DNA of 52,558 bases from Bacteroides sp. (GTDB taxonomy: Bacteria; Bacteroidota; Bacteroidia; Bacteroidales; Bacteroidaceae), in NCBI GenBank assembly GCA_030152865.1, contig JASLIW010000119.1, positions 1 through 52,558 on the forward strand, in the 5' to 3' direction. Of the stretch, positions 1 through 10,100 are shown piece by piece. The notes beneath the pieces are model-generated. The model saw nothing but the letters and a program-made list of their open reading frames with translations. It had not been told where the DNA came from and ran no database searches. The translations under genes and the position numbers were made by a program. Every line of letters starts with the position of its first letter. Position 1 is the first letter of the stretch.

Positions 1-555
1 ATTACTATAAACAGCTTTATCGTCTGCAAAGAGGTCTGCTATGTCTATTCCATCATCCAACATAGCATCTGACTGGGCGGCCATCTGGTTGCTTATACTT
101 ATTATACCATTATTGCTAGGATTAACATTTAGCAAACCTGCCATCTCTGTCTTTCGGTAAAAGTCTTTGGTACGTGTATAGTTGAATCCAAAGTTTAAAT
201 ATTTAAGACCATAATCACTCATATGGTTAGAAATAACAAAGCCTGCTGATTTTAGGCCAAACTTTTTGTGATCAGAAGTCATTTTATCACCTAAGTAGTT
301 ACTTTTCACCTCGTTAAAGGTGTAGCCAAATGTAGTATTAAAATCATAGCTACGATACAAACCAATACCTGCAGGGTTAGTTCCCATAGTAGAGATATCA
401 GCACCTAGTGCTCCTAAAGCTCCACCCATACCTACAAATCGAGCTGAACCCGAGAGGTCTTTCTGTGTTAACAACTCTCCATCATAAATGGTCTGGGCCT
501 GAAGACCTAACAAACCAACTGATAGGAATAGTATTACTAAGTTTATTCTCTTCAT
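1..555 (-). CDS. OmpP1/FadL/TodX-like outer-membrane protein (3' part missing)
   Basis: The reading frame is open from an ATG at 553-555 to the left edge (185 codons, no stop), so only the N-terminal part is present. Residues 1-21 form a signal peptide (MKRINLVILF.. ending LGLQAQ). The segment around residues 36-66 (GSARFVGMGGALGALGAD, then NPAGIGLYRS) is the N-terminal hallmark of Bacteroidetes OmpP1/FadL/TodX beta-barrel proteins, which are thought to pass hydrophobic compounds across the outer membrane. After it come alternating aromatic and polar stretches typical of beta strands. It lies 32 bp downstream of the secreted Ser/Arg-rich gene on the same strand and is probably co-transcribed with it. 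Family call is good; substrate unknown. Confidence 0.8.
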   Translation of the reverse strand, partial: MKRINLVILFLSVGLLGLQAQTIYDGELLTQKDLSGSARFVGMGGALGALGADISTMGTNPAGIGLYRSYDFNTTFGYTFNEVKSNYLGDKMTSDHKKFGLKSAGFVISNHMSDYGLKYLNFGFNYTRTKDFYRKTEMAGLLNVNPSNNGIISISNQMAAQSDAMLDDGIDIADLFADDKAVYSN

Positions 556-587
556 ATTTCTGTTTCTATGTGTATTCTACAACTGTT

Positions 588-2006
588 TTATCTTGATCGC
601 GTACTACGGGTTGAGCGAGTAGAGCCACCTGAGCTTCGACTGCTACCACCGCTACTTCTAAAACTAGAGCCGCTGCTTCGACTACTGCTTCTTGAAGGGG
701 ATACAGTACTTCTAGTAGATGAACTTCTTGAAGGGCTCACATCGTTTCTTCGTGGGCTAGTACTTCTGCTATTACTATAACGACTACTGTTTGAAGAAGA
801 GCTTCTAGTGTAGGTCGGAGCTGTTTTGCGTGTGCTTGTTGTACTTCTTGCACGCGTTGAATTAGTACGTGTACTGCTTGGACGAGTGTAACGAATAGAA
901 GAACGATTAGAGTTTCTACTATTTACTCGTACGCTGTTCCTCGTGTTTGTATCTCTTGTATTATTAAAACGAACAGTATTACCTGTAGTTGTTCGATTAG
1001 TTCTATTATCTAAATAACGATTGGACGAGCGTACTGAACGGTTGTTTGTTACTCCCTGAGTGCTGGTTGGCCTATTCATATCCCTTGAGCTACCTACATA
1101 TCTACCATTGTTGGAGCGGACTGTAGTTGAGCCACGGTCTCTTCGAGTAGATGTAGTGCGATTATTTACATAGCGGTCTCTATTTGACCTGCTATAATCT
1201 CGAGTACTCACTCTACGAGTCGTTCCACTGCTACCTCTACGATTCCAGTTACTCACACCATCATAGCGTCTATAATCGCGATATCCTCTTCGGTTGCGAT
1301 AGGAGTAGTATGGATAATATCCCCAGCCTCCATGCCAGTGATGATGAGGGTAATAGCTATGTCCCCATCCCCAAGAATAAGAAGGTCTATAGCCCCAATA
1401 ATCCCAGCTTGAATAAGGATAATACCAAGAATTCCAAGAGTTAAACCCTAGGCTAAATCCAAAACCACTGTTATAACCAAATCTCCAGCTACTCCACAAA
1501 GGATTAGAGAAGCGAGGGAAGATATAGGCATCCCAATTATCTACATAGATATTCCAATCCCAGCTATTTAAGCCATATACAACATCCCAGTAATAAGGAC
1601 TCGAAATGTTTATAGATACCCTACGGTCACGTCTTTGAATCGCACGCTCCGCATCTGAATAGTCAGAGTAAGAACCTTCAAAACCATCATTGATCCATTC
1701 TCCTCCACGTGAAGGAGCTATATATTCATACTCATTATCTCCATCTATCAGCACCTGCCCTCTACGATTGTACTGATCTATTGCATCATTTTGCAAGTCA
1801 TTTTCATTGACCACTACAGTAGATCCTGATGGCACATAAATACGAGTTGCTTGTTTCTTAGGAGTGTTTCTTTGAGCAGGAGTCACCGTTTTCTTTTTAG
1901 GCTCTTCCTTCTTCTCCTCCTTAGAAAAAAAGTACATCTCATTCTGAGCACCCATTGAAAATGGAATCCCAATAAGAATACTGATTAATACAATTATCTT
2001 TTTCAT
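588..2006 (-). CDS. Secreted low-complexity protein, W/Y/G-rich then S/R/T/N-rich
   Basis: 472 residues, no enzyme family recognised. Residues 1-20 are a signal peptide (MKKIIVLISILIGIPFSMGA). A Lys/Glu-rich linker follows (28-52), then a more ordinary stretch (about 55-135, including STVVVNENDLQNDAIDQY), then a zone extremely rich in Trp, Tyr, Gly, Phe and His (about 135-245), and finally about 220 residues almost entirely of Ser, Arg, Thr and Asn. The tail consists of short degenerate units such as RSSGG and STRST. Composition suggests a secreted or surface-associated, largely disordered, strongly basic protein. It precedes the OmpP1-like gene by 32 bp. The start is supported by a strong Shine-Dalgarno (see 2011-2018). 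Function unknown. Confidence 0.75.
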   Translation of the reverse strand: MKKIIVLISILIGIPFSMGAQNEMYFFSKEEKKEEPKKKTVTPAQRNTPKKQATRIYVPSGSTVVVNENDLQNDAIDQYNRRGQVLIDGDNEYEYIAPSRGGEWINDGFEGSYSDYSDAERAIQRRDRRVSINISSPYYWDVVYGLNSWDWNIYVDNWDAYIFPRFSNPLWSSWRFGYNSGFGFSLGFNSWNSWYYPYSSWDYWGYRPSYSWGWGHSYYPHHHWHGGWGYYPYYSYRNRRGYRDYRRYDGVSNWNRRGSSGTTRRVSTRDYSRSNRDRYVNNRTTSTRRDRGSTTVRSNNGRYVGSSRDMNRPTSTQGVTNNRSVRSSNRYLDNRTNRTTTGNTVRFNNTRDTNTRNSVRVNSRNSNRSSIRYTRPSSTRTNSTRARSTTSTRKTAPTYTRSSSSNSSRYSNSRSTSPRRNDVSPSRSSSTRSTVSPSRSSSRSSGSSFRSSGGSSRSSGGSTRSTRSTRSR

Positions 2007-2010
2007 AATA

Positions 2011-2018
2011 CCCTCCTC
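2011..2018 (-). promoter_or_regulatory. Strong Shine-Dalgarno of the low-complexity gene
   Basis: On the minus strand GAGGAGGG ends four bases before the ATG at 2004-2006. Bacteroidetes genes usually lack such a clear Shine-Dalgarno, so this both fixes the start and suggests efficient translation. Confidence 0.55.
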
Positions 2019-2046
2019 TTTTATTAGTGTCTACGAATTACTATAC

Positions 2047-2054
2047 CAAATATA
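2047..2054 (-). promoter_or_regulatory. Putative Bacteroides-type -7 element for the low-complexity/OmpP1 genes
   Basis: The minus strand reads TATATTTG, matching TAnnTTTG, about 40 bp upstream of the ATG at 2006. I see no convincing TTTG -33 box at the usual spacing, so this is a weak call based on one element. Confidence 0.35.
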
Positions 2055-2119
2055 GCTAGGCATAGAAAGACTTCAGAGATAATTTCCCCAAATAAGAATA
2101 GGGATTTCCCTATATACAC

Positions 2120-2127
2120 TATCTTTG
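2120..2127 (+). promoter_or_regulatory. Putative Bacteroides-type -7 element for prmA
   Basis: TATCTTTG matches TAnnTTTG and lies 69 bp upstream of the prmA ATG. No clear -33 TTTG is visible. The 190-bp divergent region 2007-2196 holds nothing else that I recognise. Confidence 0.4.
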
Positions 2128-2196
2128 TCAAATAAAACTCGTCTAGACTACTAACAACTTTAGCCGAGCAGTTGTTTTGTATAAAATAATTACCTT

Positions 2197-3045
2197 ATGA
2201 AATATTACGAATTTGAATTTAACTACCAGCCACAGCATGAAGTGATTGGTGATGTCTTAATGGCTATACTAGGCGATGTAGGCTTTGAGAGCTTTGTCGA
2301 AGAAGAGACCATCTTAAAAGCTTACATCCAACAGCATTTACTAGATGAGGAGGCACTTAAAGAGAGCATTCAAAACTTCCCTCTAGATGTAGAGTCAATC
2401 ACTTATCACTATCAGGAGGCTGAGGATAAAAACTGGAATGAAGAGTGGGAGAAAAACTTCTTCCAACCTATAGTGATTGGTAATGAGTGTGTCATACATA
2501 GCACTTTCCATACCGATGTTCCCCAAGCCAAGTATGACATCATCATCAATCCTCAAATGGCTTTTGGCACAGGACACCACGAAACTACGAGTCTGGTCAT
2601 CCGCGAGTTACTTCGCTTAGACTTAACTGATAAGGCGCTTTTGGATATGGGTTGTGGCACCTCAATTCTAGCCATCCTAGCACACAAGCGTGGAGCTAAG
2701 CCTATTACGGCTATTGATATAGACAGCTGGTGTGTAGAGAACTCTAAAGAGAATTGCAAACTCAATCAAATTGATGCCATTCAGGTAAAATTAGGTGATG
2801 CAGGTTTACTCAAAAATGAAGGTCCCTTTGATCTGATTATAGCTAACATCAACCGCAATATCCTACTTCAAGATATGGAATACTACTCTGCTCGCCTAAA
2901 CCATTCGGGCCAAATCGTAATGAGTGGCTTCTATACTGAAGATATTCCATTACTAGAAAAACGAGCCAATGAACTGGGTTTAGCATTAAAGCGTACAAAT
3001 GAGCAAAATAATTGGGCTTGTATCTTGTTAGAAAAGAATGCTTAG
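2197..3045 (+). CDS. prmA: Ribosomal protein L11 methyltransferase
   Basis: Cytosolic SAM-dependent methyltransferase predicted to trimethylate ribosomal protein L11. At 282 residues it is close to the family's usual size of about 280-295. An N-terminal substrate-recognition domain (about 1-90) precedes the catalytic Rossmann domain. NPQMAFGTGHHETT at 118-131 is the PrmA signature. The SAM-binding motif I is DMGCGTSILAI (150-160), the acidic end of motif II is AIDID (172-176), and IIANINRNI (214-222) is motif IV. The stop codon overlaps the convergent muramidase gene by 4 bp (3042-3045), leaving no room for a terminator between them. Identification is secure. Confidence 0.95.
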   Translation: MKYYEFEFNYQPQHEVIGDVLMAILGDVGFESFVEEETILKAYIQQHLLDEEALKESIQNFPLDVESITYHYQEAEDKNWNEEWEKNFFQPIVIGNECVIHSTFHTDVPQAKYDIIINPQMAFGTGHHETTSLVIRELLRLDLTDKALLDMGCGTSILAILAHKRGAKPITAIDIDSWCVENSKENCKLNQIDAIQVKLGDAGLLKNEGPFDLIIANINRNILLQDMEYYSARLNHSGQIVMSGFYTEDIPLLEKRANELGLALKRTNEQNNWACILLEKNA

Positions 3046-3941
3046 GGAAGAGTGAAGGCTTCTAACTCATCAAAGGTACCATTAAAGACATTTAGATCTA
3101 CCTTTTGCTCAATACCTGGTATAACACCTACATCTGAGTGTTGCCAGAACATCCACTGGCCTGTATATCTTAGCTCAGGGACATAGTAATGAGCAATCCA
3201 AAAGGGATAGCTATTTAAAACAGAGTCGTTTAAGTACTTGTTTTTAAATTTGTAAGACGTGTACAATATCGGCTTTGTTTTATAATGCTTCTCAACCAGG
3301 CTCAACCATACTTTCACACTATCCTTTATTGATTTTTTGCTGTGTTTTCCCAGCACTTCAACATCGAGTACTGGAGGTAAGTCTCCTTTTTCTAAGCGCA
3401 CTGTACGAATAAAGTGTCGCGCCTGTTTTTGTGCACTGGTGTGTGGAGAGAAAAAGTGATAGGCTCCTCGAATAAATCCAAACTGTTTGGCTTGAGCATA
3501 GTTATAGTCAAAGGTTTTATCCTTGAAATCCCCTCCTTCTGTAGCTTTGAAAAAGATAAAGCGAATAGGGACTTCTGCATTTTGATAAATGGCCAAACGC
3601 GGCCAGTCAATACTCCCCTGGTGGCGTGAAATATCTATACCATGGATAGTATAGGAAGAAGGCATACAAACATCATAAAATTTATTGCCGTGGCAGGGCC
3701 GCCAACGATAGGCATAAGGACGGATTGAGGTATAATAAAAAATAAAACAAAGAAGCAGACAGACCAAAATAGTCAGTACAGACTGAATAAAAGGGGATAG
3801 CTGGAACACTTGTGCCTTACTTCCTTTTTTTGAAGTGCGTTTTGTTCTTGCTTTACCTTTATTCTTGCGGACTACTGATTTTGTCGAACGCTTAGTAGTT
3901 TTCTTAGATTTGGCTGTTTTCTTAACTTCCTTCTTTGCCAT
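3042..3941 (-). CDS. Membrane-anchored GH25 lysozyme-type muramidase
   Basis: 299 residues. Residues 1-43 form a very basic Lys/Arg/Thr tail, followed by one transmembrane segment (about 51-70) and a glycoside hydrolase family 25 domain (about 98-295). GH25 enzymes cleave the MurNAc-GlcNAc bond of peptidoglycan. Visible motifs are GIDISRHQG (101-109, with conserved Asp103), DVEV (193-196, with the Asp-x-Glu catalytic pair D193/E195), WQHSD (266-270) and VDLNVFNG (281-288). The tail should be cytosolic and the enzyme periplasmic, anchored to the inner membrane. Likely role is wall remodelling. It lies downstream of the PPi-phosphofructokinase gene on the same strand. Confidence 0.9.
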   Translation of the reverse strand: MAKKEVKKTAKSKKTTKRSTKSVVRKNKGKARTKRTSKKGSKAQVFQLSPFIQSVLTILVCLLLCFIFYYTSIRPYAYRWRPCHGNKFYDVCMPSSYTIHGIDISRHQGSIDWPRLAIYQNAEVPIRFIFFKATEGGDFKDKTFDYNYAQAKQFGFIRGAYHFFSPHTSAQKQARHFIRTVRLEKGDLPPVLDVEVLGKHSKKSIKDSVKVWLSLVEKHYKTKPILYTSYKFKNKYLNDSVLNSYPFWIAHYYVPELRYTGQWMFWQHSDVGVIPGIEQKVDLNVFNGTFDELEAFTLP

Positions 3942-3955
3942 ACCACTTATGAAAT

Positions 3956-4000
3956 AGCCGATAATTAACGCAAATACATAAGTACGGCTAATTATCGGCT
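3956..4000 (-). terminator. Inverted repeat after pfp, possible terminator
   Basis: A perfect 12-bp inverted repeat (AGCCGATAATTA at 3956-3967 and its complement at 3989-4000) with a 21-nt spacer sits between the pfp stop and the muramidase start, both on the minus strand. The T-run after it is poor, so it may be a weak terminator, an mRNA-stabilising hairpin or an operator. Confidence 0.4.
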
Positions 4001-4023
4001 AAATTATAGTAGGGTTAATTCAA

Positions 4024-5670
4024 TTATTTACCTTGTTGCTCTAAAACCAAAGTTTTGGTTGGCTGATCGCAAACCTCGGTAGGACCAAAGTATTGGATTG
4101 GACCTGGATATACATAGCGAGTATTAATCGCCCAATCCTCACGATTAGCTGCAAAAGTCTTAAATGGAGCTCCGTCCAATTCAACTAAGGCTTTCTGAAT
4201 AACTGGTTTCATTTGGCCATGACGACGTTCCATATTCATCATCATAGTAATAGGTACACCACCAGCTACCCACTCTGAAGCAGGAGCAGTTGTGTTGCGT
4301 ACAGAAGACATATAACCTGTCTTACCATTAGCTATCAAAGCCGAAGCCGTATAACCTAAGGCATAGCAGTAGTCAGCATCATAATTTGATGGCGCAGCAC
4401 AACGGCCTTCATAACCAAAGAAGTGGTGTTGGCGAGAGAACTTGCCTGTATATTTGCCTTCTTTCTTCCACTCAGCTAGTTTTTCACCAACCATTTCTGA
4501 AAGAAGTTTTTCTGTTTCAATTAGAGATACCTGTACGTTACCGTGAGGGTCACGATCCAGCGTTAATTGACGAGCTACACCTTCTGGAAGGCTTGCATAA
4601 ATCTTAGCATTCTCTTCTGAGATACTCTTAATAACATACGCTCTTTGTGCATCCTTATCTAGTGTTGCAAACTTGTCATCGTGAGCTAAGAAATCATTCA
4701 ACTCAGCAATGAGTCGCTTCATAGCTGGGATGAACTCAATAAGACCTTCAGGGATAATAACAGTACCGAAGTTATCACCTTTAGCAGCACGTTTTGCTAC
4801 GATATCAGCTATGTATGTTACGATATCATCTAGAGACATGTTCTTCTTCTCCACCTCTTCTGATACAATACAGATATTAGGCTGAGTTTGTAGTGCGCAC
4901 TCAAGAGCAATATGTGAAGCTGAACGGCCCATAACCTTGATAAAGTGCCAGTATTTTTGAGCTGAATTACAGTCTCTTTGAATATTTCCAATCACCTCTG
5001 AGTAAACCTTACAGGCTGTATCAAAACCAAAAGAGGTTTCAATCATCTCATTTTTTAGGTCACCGTCAATCGTCTTAGGACAACCTACTACTTGAACACC
5101 GTAGTTCTTAGCAGCATAGTACTCAGCTAGCACACAAGCATTAGTGTTTGAGTCATCACCACCAATCATAACAAGTGCCTTGATACCTAGCTTTTTAAGG
5201 ATTTCATATCCTTTTTCAAATTGCTCTTCTGTTTCTAATTTTGTTCTTCCTGAACCAATGATATCAAAACCACCTGTGTTACGATATTCATCAATAATGT
5301 CAGAAGTCAGCTCTTTATAGTTGTGATCTACTAAACCACCAGGGCCAAGGATGAAACCATATAGCTTACTTTCTGGGTTTAGTTTCTTAATACCATCAAA
5401 AAGACCAGAGATTACGTTATGTCCACCAGGAGCTTGACCACCTGAAAGAATAACACCTACATTCATAGCAGGAAGCTTAAGAGCCTCATCTGTTTCTTCT
5501 AGCTTAATTACAGGCATACCATAAGTATGTGGGAATAAAGCTTCAATTTCTTTTTGATCTGCAACAGATTGAGTCTTTTCACCTTCTACAACTTTAACAG
5601 AGCCTTTTAGGGCCTTAGGTAGCTTAGGCTGATAAGCAGCTCTTGCTATTTGTAATGCACTTTTAGTCAT
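4024..5670 (-). CDS. pfp: Pyrophosphate-dependent 6-phosphofructokinase (long form)
   Basis: Cytosolic diphosphate:fructose-6-phosphate 1-phosphotransferase, catalysing reversible glycolytic phosphorylation of F6P with PPi instead of ATP. At 548 residues it matches the long PPi-PFK clade. Motifs: GGQAPGGHN (77-85), GGDDSNTN (170-177), PKTIDGDLKN (198-207) and MGRSASHI (247-254). The second Asp of GGDD and the Lys of PKTID are the residues that separate PPi-users from ATP-users (which have GGDG and no Lys). It stands 109 bp downstream of the RND operon on the same strand; that gap has no obvious terminator, so a separate promoter or read-through are both possible. Confidence 0.95.
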   Translation of the reverse strand: MTKSALQIARAAYQPKLPKALKGSVKVVEGEKTQSVADQKEIEALFPHTYGMPVIKLEETDEALKLPAMNVGVILSGGQAPGGHNVISGLFDGIKKLNPESKLYGFILGPGGLVDHNYKELTSDIIDEYRNTGGFDIIGSGRTKLETEEQFEKGYEILKKLGIKALVMIGGDDSNTNACVLAEYYAAKNYGVQVVGCPKTIDGDLKNEMIETSFGFDTACKVYSEVIGNIQRDCNSAQKYWHFIKVMGRSASHIALECALQTQPNICIVSEEVEKKNMSLDDIVTYIADIVAKRAAKGDNFGTVIIPEGLIEFIPAMKRLIAELNDFLAHDDKFATLDKDAQRAYVIKSISEENAKIYASLPEGVARQLTLDRDPHGNVQVSLIETEKLLSEMVGEKLAEWKKEGKYTGKFSRQHHFFGYEGRCAAPSNYDADYCYALGYTASALIANGKTGYMSSVRNTTAPASEWVAGGVPITMMMNMERRHGQMKPVIQKALVELDGAPFKTFAANREDWAINTRYVYPGPIQYFGPTEVCDQPTKTLVLEQQGK

Positions 5671-5779
5671 TGTTTATTAAATATTAAATGGGTGTTAGTA
5701 AATATTTTCTCACACGCAAAATTGGCTATTTTTTATGTGAAATAAAAGTTTACTAGCTAGTTTTATATCGGAGAAGTGA

Positions 5780-7159
5780 TTACCACCCTCCCCCTAAGGC
5801 TTTATATAGTTGGATTATAGCAAGCATTTCATCTCTTACCGCATTGTTAAGACCTATCTGAGCATCGAGGTAACCTCTTTGAGCATCCAACAAATCTAAA
5901 TAGAGTATTTCTCCTTGCAAACTTTTAGCTCGAGCTAACTCTACATACTTCTTAGAAGAACGCTCCAAGTGCATCTTTAAGCTCAGTACCTCCCGTTGCT
6001 TTTCATAATTAGTGATAGCGTTTTGTGCCTCAATAAAAGCATTTAGAACTGTCTTTTCGTAACTGTAAAGCTCCTGCTCATAAGCAGCCTTTGCCGCCTT
6101 CCAAGCTGCTCTTTTTTTGCCTGCCTGAAAAATAGGAGCTACTAGGGCACCTTCTATCAAGCTAAAAGGCGTCTTCAAGAAAGAGGATAACTCTGAGTTA
6201 GAAGAGCCGAGTTTTGCTGTCAGACTAAAGTTAGGAAACATATTGGTATAGGAAACACCTACTTGTGCATGAGCAGCAATCAAGCTTTGCTCAGCTTTAC
6301 GTATGTCAGGGCGACGCTCTAAAAGCTGAGAAGGAAGCCCATAAGGAAGCTCATCCATCTGCGACATAGCAGCCAAAGAAGCCTTACGCTCTATCTTTCT
6401 GGGATAAGAACCCACTAAAAAAGCTAGCTCATTCTCTTTCAGCTTGATTAAACGCTCTTGCTCGGGGATCATGGTGGCTGTACGAGCCATCTCTACCTGT
6501 GCTTGGCGATAAGGTATCTCTGAGATCAACCCACCATCGTAACGCAGACGAGTGAGACGAACACTCTCTTTACGATCTTCAAGTGTTTGCTCCAGAATAT
6601 CCATTTCGGCATCAAGTGCAACAAGCTCATAATAGGCTTGAGCTACTTCTGAAACTAAGGTAAGCTCCAGTGCTCTTTGCGCCTCGAGAGACTGCAAATA
6701 AGCAGCAATATCAAGCTTGCGAGCCCAACGCAAATTACCCCAAAAATCCAGCTCCCAAGACAGCGTCAAGGCACCATCAAAGGAGTGTGAATTAGTGGTG
6801 TTTTTATCTTCATCTCTACTCGCCTTTGTATCAGCTGAAGCAGAGGCGTTTAGATGAGGAAACAAATCTGCTGTGGATATACGCTTTTTAGCTTCCATCT
6901 CTTTGATACGAGCAGCTGCAATGAGCACATCCTTATTGTATTCTAAGGACTTTTCGATGAGAGAAACCAACATCGGATCGGAGTAAAGCTGCCACCAAGA
7001 CAGGTCAGCTAAACTCATGCTGTCTTTTTCTGTGGCCAGACTCTCAGGCAGCTTCAGCTCTGGCCTGACATAAGACTTGCCCACCTTACAAGAAGATACT
7101 GAAAGTATCACACACAGAAAGACAAGCGTTATTTTTATTGAATGATTGAAATACTTCAT
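5780..7159 (-). CDS. RND efflux outer-membrane channel lipoprotein (NodT/OprM family)
   Basis: 459 residues, TolC-superfamily outer-membrane factor. The signal peptide ends in a lipobox LSVSSC, with Cys24 as the lipidated residue. YVRPELKLP just after it is typical of the OprM/NodT start. Two OEP repeats with long heptad-like helices follow (about 60-245 and 265-450), forming the trimeric barrel and periplasmic tunnel. It is the last gene of a three-gene operon; its start lies 3 bp after the permease stop. Together the three proteins make a tripartite pump exporting compounds from the inner-membrane side to the medium. Substrates cannot be told from the sequence. Confidence 0.93.
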   Translation of the reverse strand: MKYFNHSIKITLVFLCVILSVSSCKVGKSYVRPELKLPESLATEKDSMSLADLSWWQLYSDPMLVSLIEKSLEYNKDVLIAAARIKEMEAKKRISTADLFPHLNASASADTKASRDEDKNTTNSHSFDGALTLSWELDFWGNLRWARKLDIAAYLQSLEAQRALELTLVSEVAQAYYELVALDAEMDILEQTLEDRKESVRLTRLRYDGGLISEIPYRQAQVEMARTATMIPEQERLIKLKENELAFLVGSYPRKIERKASLAAMSQMDELPYGLPSQLLERRPDIRKAEQSLIAAHAQVGVSYTNMFPNFSLTAKLGSSNSELSSFLKTPFSLIEGALVAPIFQAGKKRAAWKAAKAAYEQELYSYEKTVLNAFIEAQNAITNYEKQREVLSLKMHLERSSKKYVELARAKSLQGEILYLDLLDAQRGYLDAQIGLNNAVRDEMLAIIQLYKALGGGW

Positions 7160-7162
7160 ATC

Positions 7163-10100
7163 TTATTTCTTCTTTTTAAATTTTGCTTTCAACTTGTATA
7201 TCAAGACAAAGAAGAAAGGCACAAAAATAATACCTAAGGCTGTTGCAAAAATCATTCCAAAGAATACACCTGTACCTATGGCTCGACGACTTGCAGACCC
7301 TGGTCCAGAAGCAAGTACCATAGGCAGCATACCTAAGATAAAGGCCAGTGAGGTCATGAGGATAGGTCGGAAGCGCAAACGAGCGGCATAAAGTGCCGAC
7401 TGTACGAGCTCTTCTCCTTTGTCCACTTGAATCTTCGCATACTCCACAATCAGAATAGCATTCTTAGCAGCAAGTCCCATAAGCATCACCAAGCCAATTT
7501 GGAAATAAATATCATTTTCTAAGCCACAGATCCATACTCCCATATAAGAACCTAGTGCAGCTACAGGTAGGGTGAGTAGAACAGCTATTGGTACCGTCCA
7601 GCTCTCATACTGAGCGGCTAAGAACAAGAACACAAATAAGAACACAAGTCCAAGCACAATACCTGTTTGCCCACTCGCCTGTTGCTCTTGATAAGACAAG
7701 CCACTCCACTCTACCCCAATATTGCTAGGTAGGTGTTCCTTAACTAAATCCTCCATGATTTTCATAGCCTGCCCCGAACTGTAACCATGAGCAGCCTGCC
7801 CAGTCACTGTTGTAGAGGTAAACATATTGAATCGAGTCATACTACCAGGCCCTGCAGTAAGCTCTGCTTGTCCTAAGGCAGCCAAAGGGACCATTGTACC
7901 ATTATTAGCACGTACAAAGAAGTAATTTAAAGCCTCTTTGTGCTGTCTGTATTCAGCCTCAGCCTGAATGTAAACCCGATAGATTCGGTTAAACATATTG
8001 AAGTCGTTGACATAGACTGAACCAGTATAAGCCTTCATCGCTGAGTAAATATCGGGCATAGGTACCCCTAGAAACTTAGCACGATCTCGATCAACATTGA
8101 AAAACAGCTGAGGAATTTCGGGCTGAATAGTCGAGGATACTCCCTCCAACTCCTTGCGTTGTGCGGCATAATATAAAAGCGTATCTACCGCTGCTGTCAA
8201 ATCATCGAAACTTGCATCACCTCGAGCTTCTAACTGCATTTCAAACCCACCCGATGAACCTAAGCCTGGCACTACGGGAGGAGAGGAAAGATAGGCAATC
8301 GCCTCAGGGTAGTTAGCAAACTCCTCTCGAACCTGGGCCATCACCTCATCAATAGTCACATGATTACGCTTATCCCAAGGCTTTAAAATCACCGTCAACA
8401 AACTACGGGCTTGACTAGTACCCACACGAGCACTACTACCCGTTACATTCTGTACATAATCAACCGCAGGCAAGTCTAATAAATAATTGATCGCTCGCTC
8501 CGTAACCACTCGAGTTCGCTCCAAAGTAGCTCCCTCAGGTAATTCTAGCTCAACCTTAAAGAAACCCTGATCTTCACGAGGCATAAAACTAGTAGGTAGC
8601 ACACGGTTTAAGACAAAGATAAACACGAGTATCATACCAAAAATACCAACCACCGATTTGGGGTACTTGACAGCTCTGCGAATCAAGCTAATGTATTTAT
8701 TATTTCCTAAGTGTATCCATAAGTTGATGCGACGGAACAGCTTATTCTTCTGTCCTGTTTGTGGTTTCAAGATCAAAGAACACATCACTGGACTCAGTGT
8801 TAGGGCAACAATCGTTGAAATAATCACAGACACTGCAATCGTAATGGTAAACTGACGGTAGAGCTGACCAGTAATTCCAGAAAGGAAACTTACAGGAACA
8901 AACACAGCCACAAGCACCAAAGACGTGGCAATTAATGCACCCGTCAAGCTACTCATCGCCTTTTTGGTTGCATCATAGGCATTTAAGCCCTCTTCTCGCA
9001 TAATCAGCTCTACACTCTCGACGACCACAATGGCGTCATCCACCACAATACCAATGGCTAAGATTAAGCCCAGTAAAGTCAGTAAGTTTAGCGAGAAACC
9101 AAAAATCAGCATCAGTCCGAACGTACCAATCAACGAGATCGGTACAGCTACTACGGGGATAAGAGTAGCCCTCCAACTCTGCAACGATAAGAATACAACC
9201 AAAATCACCAATGCTAAGGCCTCAAACAAGGTCTTATACACCTCACTTATAGATTGTGAAATATAATCGGTAATATCAAAAGGCACATTGTAGGCTAAGC
9301 CCTCAGGGAAATTCTCACTTAAATTCTCCATGACCTCACGCACCTGCTTAGAAACATCCACAGCATTAGCTCCTGGCAACATATAAACATTAAGCACAGC
9401 CGCATTCTCACCATTGATTCCACTCTCAGTAGAATAGGAAGAAGCTTCTAAAGAGACACGCGCTACATCTTTCAGACGTATAATAGATCCATCAGGATTG
9501 GCACGCAACACAATCTCCTCAAACTCTGAAACTGAAGACAAACGACCACGTGTTGTGATTGGAATTGTTATATCTACATTATGCGTAGGTTGACCTCCCA
9601 AAACACCTGCTGCAGACTCGGTGTTCTGCTCTTTCAAGGCACTTCGTAGATCACCCACCGTTAGACCAAAGTTGGCCAACTTATCAGGTTGAACCCAAAT
9701 CTGCATCGCATAATAACGGCTACCCACATTGGACACCCGCCCTACTCCAGGTACGCGCTTCAATAAGTCCACTACATTGAGCGTAGCAAAGTTACTCAGG
9801 TAGATTTCATCAAATTTGGGATCACTTGAATACAAGCTCACCGTCATAAGCTGACTCGCAGCTTGCTTTTCGACAGTGATACCATTTTGTACCACCTCAG
9901 CAGGCAAACGAGACTCGGCTAGCTTCACACGATTCTGAATCTCCACAGCAGCTAAGTCTGGATCGACAGAGATATCAAAAGTAATGGAAGCTGAAAAGCC
10001 ACCCGTATTTGAACTATATGAATCCATATACAACATCCCAGGAGTACCATTTAACTGTTGCTCTATGGGTGTTGCCACAGCCTGAGATACGGTAGTAGCA

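Noticed and set aside
568..780. Leu/Arg-rich reading frame on the plus strand
   Set aside because: It is antisense to the Ser/Arg-rich tail of the 588-2006 gene; the biased codons of that tail produce the Leu-rich frame.
600..1100. Repetitive DNA that might be a tandem repeat or CRISPR array
   Set aside because: The repetition follows the codons of a low-complexity Ser/Arg/Thr protein; there are no fixed-length repeats with unique spacers.
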